Shown: piece after piece, positions 51,677 through 58,143 of the stretch | Numbering within the stretch: position 1 is the first letter of the stretch | Layout: each line of letters begins with the position of its first letter | Notes under the pieces: generated by a model | What the model saw: only the letters and a program-made list of their open reading frames with translations | Told to the model about the DNA's origin: nothing | Databases searched by the model: none | Source: DYRB01 sp963802205 | Lineage (GTDB): Bacteria > Pseudomonadota > Gammaproteobacteria > Chromatiales > Chromatiaceae | DNA: 58,143 nucleotides | NCBI GenBank assembly: GCA_963802205.1 | Contig: CAWDHW010000034.1 | Span: 1-58,143 of the forward strand | Direction: 5' to 3' | Made by a program: the position numbers and the translations under genes

Positions 51677-51752
51677 GGTTCCCCAGGCGGCGCGTGGCCG
51701 CATCCGGGCTGCGCCCCTGGCGTCTGCCCGGTGGGTCTGATGCCAAGCCTTG

Positions 51753-52094
51753 CTAACAGGTGTGGCAGTAGTAGTCCGGCAGCCCGGCGATGCGGCAGGC
51801 TTGCTTGCAGCCGCCTTCCGGGAACAATGCCTCCAGGGTCTTGCGGGTGCAGGGTGCGTTCAGGGTCAGCTTTTCGCCGACGGCCTTCAGCACCAGGCGG
51901 GGAGACGGCGGGTGGTCGTAGGTGGCGTAGTATTCGCGCAGGTACTCGATCACCGCCCAGTGACAGTCGCCGAGGGCCAGCCCCTCCTCCGCTGCCAGGG
52001 CACTGGCTACATCTCTGTCCCAGTGATCGAAATGGACCATGTGGCCCTTGTGGTTGAACTCCAGCGCGCGGCCGGCGACGTACATGGCGCTCAT
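51753..52094 (-). CDS. TusE/DsrC/DsvC family sulfur-relay protein, atypical C-terminus
   Basis: This 113-residue protein belongs to the DsrC/TusE family of sulfur carriers (DHWDRDVASALAAEEGL, VIEYLREYYATYDHPP, LFPEGGCKQACRIAGLP). In canonical DsrC the mobile arm ends in a penultimate Cys that pairs with the Cys of KQAC. Here the arm reads GLPDYYCHTC and ends on Cys, so the last four residues form a CxxC, with further Cys at GDCHW, APCTR and GGC. GGAGGAG lies 9 bases before the ATG at 52094. It is a stand-alone gene with no dsr or tusBCD neighbours. Confidence 0.88.
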   Translation of the reverse strand: MSAMYVAGRALEFNHKGHMVHFDHWDRDVASALAAEEGLALGDCHWAVIEYLREYYATYDHPPSPRLVLKAVGEKLTLNAPCTRKTLEALFPEGGCKQACRIAGLPDYYCHTC

Positions 52095-52103
52095 TGTTTC
52101 AGT

Positions 52104-52123
52104 CTCCTCCACCCTGCGGGTGG
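52104..52123 (-). promoter_or_regulatory. Hairpin adjoining the ribosome site of the DsrC-like gene
   Basis: On the minus strand CCACCC-GCA-GGGTGG forms a 6-bp stem whose 3' arm runs directly into the GGAGGAG ribosome binding site. Folding could hinder initiation; no ligand or regulator is suggested by the sequence. Confidence 0.35.
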
Positions 52124-52420
52124 TTTTGCGCTCGGTTTGGTGGTAAGGCTATGATCTTCCATGATCGTCAGGCTCCGTGACATGCGGGGATGGGCGTTCG
52201 ACGCCTTCTTCGGCCCCGCATTGCGAATTGTCAATGCCGATATTGCCCCTTCACGCGCCGCAAGGCCAGGACAATCGTCGGGGTTTCGCCGCCGAGGCCG
52301 TGGGACGGGGATCAGCCTGCTTCGCCCGTTTCGCGCCGTCTTCCTGCCCCGGGTCAGGGCCAGTGGACTCGATGACCTCATCGCGGGCCTGGCCGCGCCC
52401 GATGGGGCGCCCGGTCGTCC
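52124..52420. other. Spacer between the DsrC-like gene and hemF
   Basis: No gene is supported; open frames on both strands are Arg/Pro-rich. A GCATTG/CAATGC inverted pair with TTGACA in its loop lies near 52225 on the minus strand and could belong to the DsrC-like promoter, although no -10 box is properly spaced. Confidence 0.35.
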
Positions 52421-53374
52421 TCAGACGGGATCGGGCTCGCCGGCCCAGTCCCTGGGCTTGAGGTAGCGCTCGTAGAGAACGGCCTCGGGGCTGCCGGGCT
52501 CAGGGCGCCAGTCGTAGCGCCAGCTCACCTCCGGCGGCAGGGACATGAGGATCGACTCGGTCCGCCCCCCGGACTGGAGCCCAAAGAGGGTCCCGCGGTC
52601 ATAGACCAGGTTGAACTCCACATAGCGCCCCCGCCGATACTTCTGGAAGGCGCGCTCGCGCTCGCCATAGGGGGTTGCCTTGCGCCGGGCGACGATGGGC
52701 CTGTAGGCGTCCAGGTAGCCGTCGCCGATGCTGCGCATCAGGGCGAAGCTGCGCTCGAAGCCCGCGGCGTTCTCATCGTCGAAGAAGAGCCCGCCGACCC
52801 CGCGGGGCTCGTTACGGTGGCGCAGGAAGAAATAGTCGTCGCACCACTGCTTGAGGCGGGGGTAGACCTGCTCGCCGAAGGGGGCGCAGGCGGCACGTGC
52901 CGAGCGGTGCCAGTGGATAACGTCGGCGTCGAAACCGTAGTAAGGGGTCAGGTCGAAGCCACCGCCGAACCACCACACGGGCTCGGCACCGGGCTTCTCG
53001 GCCACGAAGAAGCGGACATTGGCGTGGGAGGTCGGGACATAGGGGTTGGCCGGGTGCATCACCAACGACACCCCCATGGCCTGGAAGGCCCGACCTGCCA
53101 GTTCGGGCCTGTGGGCCGTGGCGGAGGTTGGCAGGTTGGCTCCGAAGACATGGGAGAAGTTGATCCCGCCCTGCTCGAACACGGCCCCGCCACCCATGAC
53201 CCGAGTCCGCCCACCGCCGCCCTCAGGGCGTTTCCAGGCGTCCTCTCGGAAGCAGGCGACGCCGTCCTCCTCCGCCAGACCCGCGCAGATACGGTCCTGG
53301 AGGTTCAACAGATAGTGCATCACGGCGGCGGTGTCGGGGCTCTGGGGCACGGGGGGCTCCGGCAGGGGTGGCAT
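52421..53374 (-). CDS. hemF: Oxygen-dependent coproporphyrinogen III oxidase
   Basis: HemF decarboxylates coproporphyrinogen III to protoporphyrinogen IX using O2. The 317-residue protein is full length: GGGAVFEQGGINFSHVFG, HPANPYVPTSHANVRFF, WWFGGGFDLTPYYGF, FFLRHRNEPRGVGGLFFDD and YVEFNLVYDRGTLFGLQSGG. Use of an O2-dependent enzyme shows the host meets oxygen at least at times; an anaerobic HemN may be encoded elsewhere. A cupin gene lies 52 bp upstream on the same strand. Confidence 0.96.
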   Translation of the reverse strand: MPPLPEPPVPQSPDTAAVMHYLLNLQDRICAGLAEEDGVACFREDAWKRPEGGGGRTRVMGGGAVFEQGGINFSHVFGANLPTSATAHRPELAGRAFQAMGVSLVMHPANPYVPTSHANVRFFVAEKPGAEPVWWFGGGFDLTPYYGFDADVIHWHRSARAACAPFGEQVYPRLKQWCDDYFFLRHRNEPRGVGGLFFDDENAAGFERSFALMRSIGDGYLDAYRPIVARRKATPYGERERAFQKYRRGRYVEFNLVYDRGTLFGLQSGGRTESILMSLPPEVSWRYDWRPEPGSPEAVLYERYLKPRDWAGEPDPV

Positions 53375-53426
53375 TCGGGTGGGCCGGGATCTTAACCGAA
53401 AACCCCGGAGGGGCCGACGGTCAGGC

Positions 53427-53756
53427 TCAGGGCGCAGCGTCGTCCGGGTGCAGGTGGACGGCGAGCCACAGGCAGGGCGGCTCGGCGGAGGTAGCCAGAA
53501 CCCGGTGGGGGGTATGGGCGGGAATGAAGACGTGGTCGCCGGGCCCCAGGGTCAGGTTCTCCCCCGCCAGCTCCAGGGTCGCCTGCCCCTGCACCAGCAA
53601 GACCCACTCGTCCTGGGGCTGGTCATAGAAATGGGGCTCGGGGGTTGCGCTGCTGGCAATGCGCTCGATGACCAGGTTGCGGTGGTGCAGCAGGGTCTCG
53701 AAGGACTCGCCGGTGGCAGGCACGGGGATGCCGGCGAAGAGATTGGCGCTGGACAT
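53427..53756 (-). CDS. Cupin-domain protein
   Basis: This 109-residue single cupin barrel has a metal-site pattern PHFYDQPQDEWVLLVQG, then LGPGDHVFIPAHTPHRV. It belongs to a small cupin group without fixed function. It lies just upstream of hemF, so co-transcription is likely, and just downstream of the rpsT terminator. Confidence 0.85.
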   Translation of the reverse strand: MSSANLFAGIPVPATGESFETLLHHRNLVIERIASSATPEPHFYDQPQDEWVLLVQGQATLELAGENLTLGPGDHVFIPAHTPHRVLATSAEPPCLWLAVHLHPDDAAP

Positions 53757-53777
53757 AGCGAGGCTCGTGTTTCACCT

Positions 53778-53810
53778 GGCCAAAAAAAACCGGCACGCGG
53801 CCGGTTTTTC
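53778..53810 (-). terminator. Terminator of rpsT
   Basis: On the minus strand AACCGGC pairs with GCCGGTT around CGCGT and continues into a run of eight T residues. It separates rpsT from cupin-hemF. Confidence 0.85.
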
Positions 53811-53852
53811 TGGTGGGGCCTATGTACCCCAGCGGCCGTCGGGCAACACCCG

Positions 53853-54116
53853 TCAGGCCATGGCCTTGATGTGCGCGTTGAGCCGGCTCTTGTGGCGAGC
53901 GGCCTTATTCTTGTGGATCAGCCCGGATTGAGCGGCGTCATCGATGACGGGGACCGCCTCCTTGAAGGCATTGGTCGCTGCCTCTTTGTCACCCGCCTCG
54001 ATCAGCTTCAGCACCTTTTTGACGTAGGTGCGGAACATGCTGCGGCGCGAGGCGTTGTGCTGGCGGCGCACCTCGGCCTGACGGGCGCGCTTGCGGGCTT
54101 GGGCTGAATTGGCCAA
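53853..54116 (-). CDS. rpsT: 30S ribosomal protein S20
   Basis: This 87-residue basic three-helix protein (ANSAQARKRARQAEVRRQHN, RTYVKKVLKLIEAG, LIHKNKAARHKSRLNAHIK) binds 16S rRNA. The start is TTG at 54116, with AGGAG 8 bases upstream. Escherichia coli rpsT also uses a rare UUG start as part of S20 autoregulation, so the unusual codon supports the call rather than weakening it. It has its own promoter and terminator. Confidence 0.96.
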   Translation of the reverse strand: MANSAQARKRARQAEVRRQHNASRRSMFRTYVKKVLKLIEAGDKEAATNAFKEAVPVIDDAAQSGLIHKNKAARHKSRLNAHIKAMA

Positions 54117-54176
54117 AGACGATCTCCTGGAAAACCTGAAACCTGGGTGTTGGATAGGTCGCGTGAAAGACCGCGC

Positions 54177-54205
54177 ATTCTGGACAGGTAGACAGGGCTT
54201 GTCAA
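54177..54205 (-). promoter_or_regulatory. Sigma-70 promoter of rpsT
   Basis: A perfect TTGACA -35 box and CAGAAT -10 box are separated by exactly 17 bases on the minus strand, about 60 bases before the TTG start. Confidence 0.75.
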
Positions 54206-54432
54206 CCAGCGGATCAGGGCCAATCGCTTGCGGAACCCCAAACTCGGTTGCACCGGCTCCCACCCCAGCGGCACCAACTCGCGCCTGACCCGTCGATCTG
54301 TGGATGAGTCCTGCGCCGGCCTGGTCCCCCGACCCCTGCCCCTCTGCACCCCCGTAGGTCTCACCCGGGGCAGACGCAGAGGGGCGTTGCAACCCCCTCC
54401 CAACCCTCGCTTGTCCGCAGCGTCTAACGTCT
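54206..54432. other. Spacer without a supported gene
   Basis: Between the rpsT promoter and the globule-like gene, no frame resembles a protein family and no ribosome site is convincing. I see nothing else of note. Confidence 0.4.
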
Positions 54433-54458
54433 CCGGGCGGAGCGAATAGCCCGCCCGG
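54433..54458 (-). terminator. Possible terminator hairpin after the globule-like gene
   Basis: CCGGGCGG and CCGCCCGG pair perfectly around a 10-base loop, 8 bases past the stop. No T run follows, so termination would be weak or factor-dependent; message stabilisation is an alternative. Confidence 0.4.
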
Positions 54459-54465
54459 CAGGCGA

Positions 54466-54795
54466 TTACTTGTCAGCCGAGGTGGATGGCGCCGCGGGGG
54501 TCGCCGGGGCGGTCACGACTGGATAGGCAGGCAGGGTCCAAGCGGGATAGCCCCAATAACCCGGGTATCCCCAAGACCTGTAGTAGGGCCGGTGCCAACC
54601 CCAATAGTAGGGGCGATGCCAACCCCCGTAATAGGGACGATGCCAGCCCCACCATCCGGGGCCACCCCAGCCGTTCCATCCGCCCCAACCGCCGCCACCG
54701 AACCCGAAGCTGAAGAAGAACGCCTGGCTCTGGGTCGGGATCGCCATGAGCAGGGTCGCCAGAGCAGCCGCCACCACCACTGAACGCCGTTTCAT
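54466..54795 (-). CDS. Sulfur-globule-protein-like secreted Gly/Trp/Tyr-rich protein
   Basis: This 109-residue precursor has a Sec signal (VVVAAALATLLMAIPTQSQA) ending at the AFFFSFGFG junction. The mature part is Gly/Trp-rich (GGGGWGGWNGWGG), then has three tandem GWHRPYY units, two GYPGYWGYP-type units, and a Pro/Ala tail ending in Lys. Length, export, composition and the start of the mature chain resemble the sulfur-globule envelope proteins of Chromatiaceae (SgpA-C), which coat periplasmic sulfur. The His-Arg-Pro repeat is unlike the Gly-Tyr repeats I remember for those. GGAGGTG precedes the ATG ideally. Confidence 0.65.
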   Translation of the reverse strand: MKRRSVVVAAALATLLMAIPTQSQAFFFSFGFGGGGWGGWNGWGGPGWWGWHRPYYGGWHRPYYWGWHRPYYRSWGYPGYWGYPAWTLPAYPVVTAPATPAAPSTSADK

Positions 54796-54867
54796 AGGAC
54801 ACCTCCGAAATGGACTGATCGCGTGATGTCCATCCCTGGGGCCGGAAACCTCCCTGGATGCCAGGTA

Positions 54868-54873
54868 ATTGTA
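54868..54873 (-). promoter_or_regulatory. Candidate -10 box of the globule-like gene
   Basis: TACAAT on the minus strand lies 72 bases before the ATG. No -35 box is at proper distance, so an activator or alternative sigma factor would be needed. The rest of the 54796-55010 spacer shows a 6-bp hairpin, GCACCT/AGGTGC, and no gene. Confidence 0.35.
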
Positions 54874-55010
54874 GCCCGGCTCGCGATTTTTTCGCACCTG
54901 GCAAGGTGCCGAGAACGCACCCGGACAGGCACTCTAATAGATTGTTATATTGGATTTTTTCCTCATCCAGCGGGACTGTCGAGCCAAATGACCGAGCGAC
55001 AACAAGCATT

Positions 55011-55056
55011 TTAGTTGATTAGCATCAACTAATGCGTAGAAACACTGGCCCATACT
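55011..55056 (+). promoter_or_regulatory. Perfect FNR-type site with -10 box before sdhCAB
   Basis: TTAGTTGAT-TAGC-ATCAACTAA (55011-55032) is a perfect palindrome with 9-bp arms that contains TTGAT-N4-ATCAA, the exact FNR/ANR consensus. CATACT at 55051-55056 is a suitable -10 box. A start near 55060-55063 would place the palindrome at about -40, the class II activator position. Leader length to the sdhC ATG would be about 60 bases. Confidence 0.65.
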
Positions 55057-55122
55057 TCCAACCCGGCCCACCGCGACACGACCGCCCCGCCGCGTCCTTT
55101 GGCGCCTCACACTTTGATCGCC

Positions 55123-55755
55123 ATGACCGCCTCCATCGACAACCGCCACTTTCTCCTGCGCCGCCTGCACTCCCTGGTCGGGTTGCTGCCCGTCGGTGCC
55201 TTCCTGATCTTCCATCTGTGGGAGAACTCACAGTCCCGCCTGGGCGCGGAGCACTACAACGGGACCGTGGTGGCCAACCTCCAGGGGATGAACTACCTGC
55301 CCCTGCTGGAGATCTTCGTCATCGGCCTACCCCTACTCTTCCACGCCGGCTATGGGCTGGCGATCGCCGCCGGGGCGCACCCAGAGCTGCGCCGCTACCC
55401 CTATGCGCGCAACTGGCTCTACTGGCTGCAACGTGCATCGGGGGTCGGCATCCTGGCGTTCCTGCTCGCCCATGTGGCCATGACCCGCGGCTGGGGCCTG
55501 GTCGAACCGGCGGTCCGCATAGACCTCTTCGGTCACATGCAAGGACTGCTGTCGCAGCCCACGGTGCTCGCGCTCTACCTCGTCGGACTCCTGCTCGCCG
55601 TCTTCCACCTGGCCAATGGGCTCTGGGGCATGGGGCTGGTGTGGGGTGTGACGACCTCGACGCGGGCCCAGCGCCTGAGTGGCTATGCCTGCGCTGGTTT
55701 CGGCGCCGCACTCGCCGCGCTGGGGCTGCATGGCCTGATCGGATTCCTGCCATGA
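55123..55755 (+). CDS. sdhC: Succinate dehydrogenase/fumarate reductase cytochrome b subunit
   Basis: This 210-residue membrane anchor belongs to the single-chain, diheme b558-type with five helices (HSLVGLLPVGAFLIFHLWENSQ, LEIFVIGLPLLFHAGYG, GVGILAFLLAHVAM, LALYLVGLLLAVFHLANGLWG and a last hydrophobic helix). Likely heme His residues are in RRLHSLVG, IFHLWEN, LFHAGYG, LAHVAM and FHLANG. The order sdhC-sdhA-sdhB with one anchor resembles Bacillus and epsilonproteobacterial enzymes rather than the sdhCDAB of many gammaproteobacteria. The ribosome site is weak. It overlaps sdhA by 4 bp. Confidence 0.88.
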   Translation: MTASIDNRHFLLRRLHSLVGLLPVGAFLIFHLWENSQSRLGAEHYNGTVVANLQGMNYLPLLEIFVIGLPLLFHAGYGLAIAAGAHPELRRYPYARNWLYWLQRASGVGILAFLLAHVAMTRGWGLVEPAVRIDLFGHMQGLLSQPTVLALYLVGLLLAVFHLANGLWGMGLVWGVTTSTRAQRLSGYACAGFGAALAALGLHGLIGFLP

Positions 55756-57648
55756 CTACCGCCAGCGCCAAGCCCCGCGTGATTGTCGTCGGCGGAGGCC
55801 TGGGCGGCCTCTGGGCGACGCTGCGCATCGCGGAGGCCGGATTCCCGGTGGACCTGTTCTCGCTGTTCGAGGTCAAGCGCTCCCACTCGGTCTGCGCCCA
55901 AGGCGGAATCAACGCCTGCCTGGACACCAAGGGCGAACACGACAGCGTCTGGCAGCACATTGTCGATACCCTCAAGGGCGGCGAGTACCTGGCCAACCAG
56001 CCCCCGGTGAAGTCCATGTGCGAAGACGCCCCTGGGCTGATTCGCACCTTCGAACGCATGGGGGTGACCTTCTCCCGCACCCCGGAAGGGCTCCTGGACC
56101 AGCGCCTGTTCGGCGGCGTGAAGAAGCGCCGCACCTGTTTCGCCGGGGCCAGCACCGGGCAACAACTCCTCACCGGGGTGGACCAACAGGTGCGACGGCT
56201 GGAGTCCCTGGGGCGAGTCGCCAAGCACGAGTGGTGGGAGTTCCTGTCGCTGGTCCTGGACGCCGACGGCACCACCCGCGGCATCGTCGCGATGGACTTG
56301 CGGAGCCTCGAAGTACGCGCCTTCCGAGCCGACGCCGTGGTCCTGGCCACCGGCGGCCTGGGGCAGATCTATGCCCCAAAGACCACAGGCTCCACCAACA
56401 CCACCGGGGCCGCCGCCAGCCGCGCCTATCAGCAGGGGGCCCGGTTCGCCAACGCCGAGTTACTTCCAGTTCCACCCCACTGCCATGCTCGGCCACGACA
56501 AGAATCGCCTGATGAGCGAGGCGGCACGCGGCGAGGGCGGCCGGGTCTGGGTCCCGCGCGCCCCAGCGACACCCGCCCCCCACGCCGCATCCCGGAAGCG
56601 GAGCGCTTCTATCTCTTGGAAGAGTTCTTCCCCGCCTACGGCAACACCGTGGCCCGGGACGGATGGCCTCTCGGGCCATCTGGCGCGTGACCCGGGACCT
56701 GGGGCTCGGCATCGGCGGCAGCGACCGGGTCTATCTGGACCTGACCCACCTCGACCGCGCCTTCGTCACCAGCCGCCTGGGGGCTATCCTTGACATTTAT
56801 CGCAAATTTGCCGGCAGCGACCCCCTGGACGAGCCCATGCAGATCTTCCCCCGCGGCCCATTACGCCATGGGCGGGCTCTGGGTGGACTTCGAGCGCGAC
56901 CCGGCCAGTGGCGGTGTCCAGCCCGACAGCCCGCGTAACCACGCCACCAACATCCCCGGGCTCTATGCCTGTGGGGAGTGCGATTACGCCTATCACGGTG
57001 CCAACCGGCTGGGGGCCAACTCCCTGCTCTCCGCCTCCTATTCCGGGCGGGTGGCGGGGGAGGCGGTGGCAAGCTACCTCAAGGGGCTGGCCCTGGGGGA
57101 TATCCCGCAAACCTACTCGATGCCGAGGTAAGCCGTCAACAGGCCGTCAATCAGGGCTTCATGACCGCCGCCGGGGACCAGAACCCCTACGCCCTGCACC
57201 GGGAACTGGGGGAACTGATGACGACCAAGGTGGGCGTCGTGCGCGACAACCGCGAACTGGACGCCGCCGACGCCCAATTACAGGACCTGCTCAGTCGCTT
57301 CAACCGCATCGACCTCGGCGAATCCAGCCCTTGGGCCAACCAGACCCTGGCCTATGCGCGACAGGTCCAGGACATGGCACAACTCGCCCGGGTCATAGCC
57401 CGCAGTGCCCAGCTCCCGGGACGAGTGCCGCGGGGCCCACCACAAACCCGAGTTCGCCCTGCCGCTGCCCGCCGGGAAGCACCCCGGGGACCCGGAGTAC
57501 GCCGCCTTCACCGAACGCTGGAAGGCCAACAACGCCCGTTGGCTCAAGACCACCGTCGCCACCCCCCACCCCCGCAGGCCCCAGCATCGGCTACGCGGAG
57601 GTAGACACCTCGGTTTTGGCCCCCGAACAGCCGCGGGACTATCGGTGA
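55752..57648 (+). pseudogene. sdhA: Succinate dehydrogenase/fumarate reductase flavoprotein (seven frame changes)
   Basis: This is the catalytic flavoprotein of the sdhCAB complex. Joined frames give about 630 residues with every key site: FAD loop VVGGGLGGLWATLR, the flavin-linking His in RSHSVCAQGGINAC, FQFHPTAM, MSEAARGEGGR, HYAMGGLWVDF and GANRLGANSLL. The frame changes near 56460 (+1 T), 56563 (-1), 56660 (+2), 56850 (+1 in a C run), 57115 (-1), 57418 (+1 C) and 57560 (+1 in a C run). Retained motifs argue for sequencing or assembly error. If real, the gene would be dead. The start overlaps sdhC by ATGA. Confidence 0.88.
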
Positions 57649-57652
57649 CGCC

Positions 57653-58143
57653 ATGCCGCCAGACGCCATCCACCTCAAGATCCGCCGCCAGGACCATCCG
57701 TCCGGCGCCCCCTACTGGCAGGAATTCCGCATTCCCTACCGCGCCGGCCACAATGTGGTCTCGGCCCTGCAGGTCATCCGTGCCAACCCCATCACGGTCG
57801 AGGGCCAGCGGGTGGACCCGGTGACCTGGGAGCACAACTGCATGGAGGAGGTCTGCGGGGCCTGTGCCATGGTCGTCAACGGGCGCCCCAGTACCCCGGC
57901 TGCTCGGCCCTGCTCGATGGCCTGACCCAGCCCATTGTCCTGGAGCCGCTGCCAAAATTCCCGGTAGTGCGCGACCTCCAGGTGGACCGCTCCCGCCTCG
58001 ACGCCAGTCTCAAGCAGGTCAAGGCGTGGGTCAATATCGATGGGGCCTGGGACCTGCACGAGGGGGCCCCGCGCATCTCGCCCAGAAGTGGTCCGCCAAC
58101 TACCTCTACAGCCGCTGCCTCAACTGCGGCATCTGCCTGGCCG
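57653..58143 (+). pseudogene. sdhB: Succinate dehydrogenase/fumarate reductase iron-sulfur subunit, partial (two frame changes)
   Basis: This is the 5' part of the iron-sulfur subunit, cut by the window end. The [2Fe-2S] loop CMEEVCGACAMVVNG is intact; after a base loss near 57892 the reading continues as QYPGCSALLDGL, then LEPLPKFPVVRDLQVDR. A second frame change near 58080 restores KWSANYLYSRCLNCGICLA, the start of the [4Fe-4S] motif. It begins 4 bp after the sdhA stop, completing sdhCAB order. Confidence 0.88.

Noticed and set aside
52161..52466. 101-codon plus-strand frame upstream of hemF
   Set aside because: Arg/Pro-rich, without a ribosome site or recognisable family, and it runs into the hemF 3' end on the opposite strand.
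54580..54670. Periodic repeats that might be read as a CRISPR array
   Set aside because: They are 21-bp coding repeats for GWHRPYY units in a secreted protein. There are no unique spacers and no cas genes.

Overview
This 58 kb window is high-GC gammaproteobacterial chromosome, most likely from a purple sulfur bacterium (Chromatiaceae or a close relative). This is inferred from gene content, not from a marker gene: soxY-soxZ without soxCD alongside, a sulfur-globule-type structural protein, a DsrC/TusE-family protein, HoxU/HoxY of a bidirectional [NiFe] hydrogenase, pyruvate:ferredoxin oxidoreductase, and the SHP/DHC/cytochrome b electron-transfer cluster, on a gammaproteobacterial housekeeping background (glnE-ilvE, hscA-fdx-iscX, cydDC, hemF, gmk, queA, tgt, rpsT).

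Layout. 0-4 kb: initiator tRNA with its own promoter and terminator, a GMC oxidoreductase with its Tat-exported small subunit, a secreted Hsp20 and an NTF2-like protein. 4-12.7 kb: mtaB, glnE, ilvE, a zinc-finger protein, the glutathione-dependent formaldehyde pathway (frmA-fghA) and rimI. 12.8-21.1 kb: nifJ with a dihydroorotate-dehydrogenase-like partner, an osmoprotectant-type amidotransferase, and hoxU-hoxY. 21.1-25.4 kb: queA, tRNA-Leu, then a patch of gene debris around an mscS-type channel. 25.4-35.8 kb: cydDC, srkA, a small HExxH protein, a GlcG/HbpS-like protein, hscA-fdx-iscX, a rhodanese and an LpxL-type acyltransferase. 35.8-46.3 kb: a Met-rich membrane protein, soxYZ, a BepA-like protease, a MoxR/VWA pair, a PEP-mutase-family enzyme, a Sel1 protein, a lipoprotein, tgt and a HAD phosphatase. 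46.4-50.7 kb: a two-component system with a PepSY protein, divergent from a cytochrome b/SHP/diheme cytochrome operon. 51-58 kb: gmk, a DsrC-like protein, cupin-hemF, rpsT, the globule-like protein and sdhCAB, which runs off the end.

The recurring theme is redox and sulfur metabolism with possible anaerobic control. A perfect FNR-type palindrome (TTGAT-N4-ATCAA) lies upstream of sdhCAB, and one- and two-mismatch versions lie upstream of soxYZ and nifJ. Several normally continuous clusters are split here: hox has only U and Y, isc has only hscA-fdx-iscX, and the osmoprotectant amidotransferase lacks its usual synthetase neighbour.

Quality note. The reading frames of the GMC oxidoreductase, mtaB, queA, tgt, sdhA and sdhB are interrupted by small indels, often in C or G runs. 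The last 2 kb carries at least nine. Retained catalytic motifs across stitched frames make sequencing or assembly error more likely than gene decay, but the sequence alone cannot settle this. I found no CRISPR array, prophage or complete insertion sequence, and no clearly new multi-gene system. The most interesting items are the FNR-type sites, the repeat element inside glnE, the WHRPYY-repeat globule-like protein and the atypical DsrC homologue.
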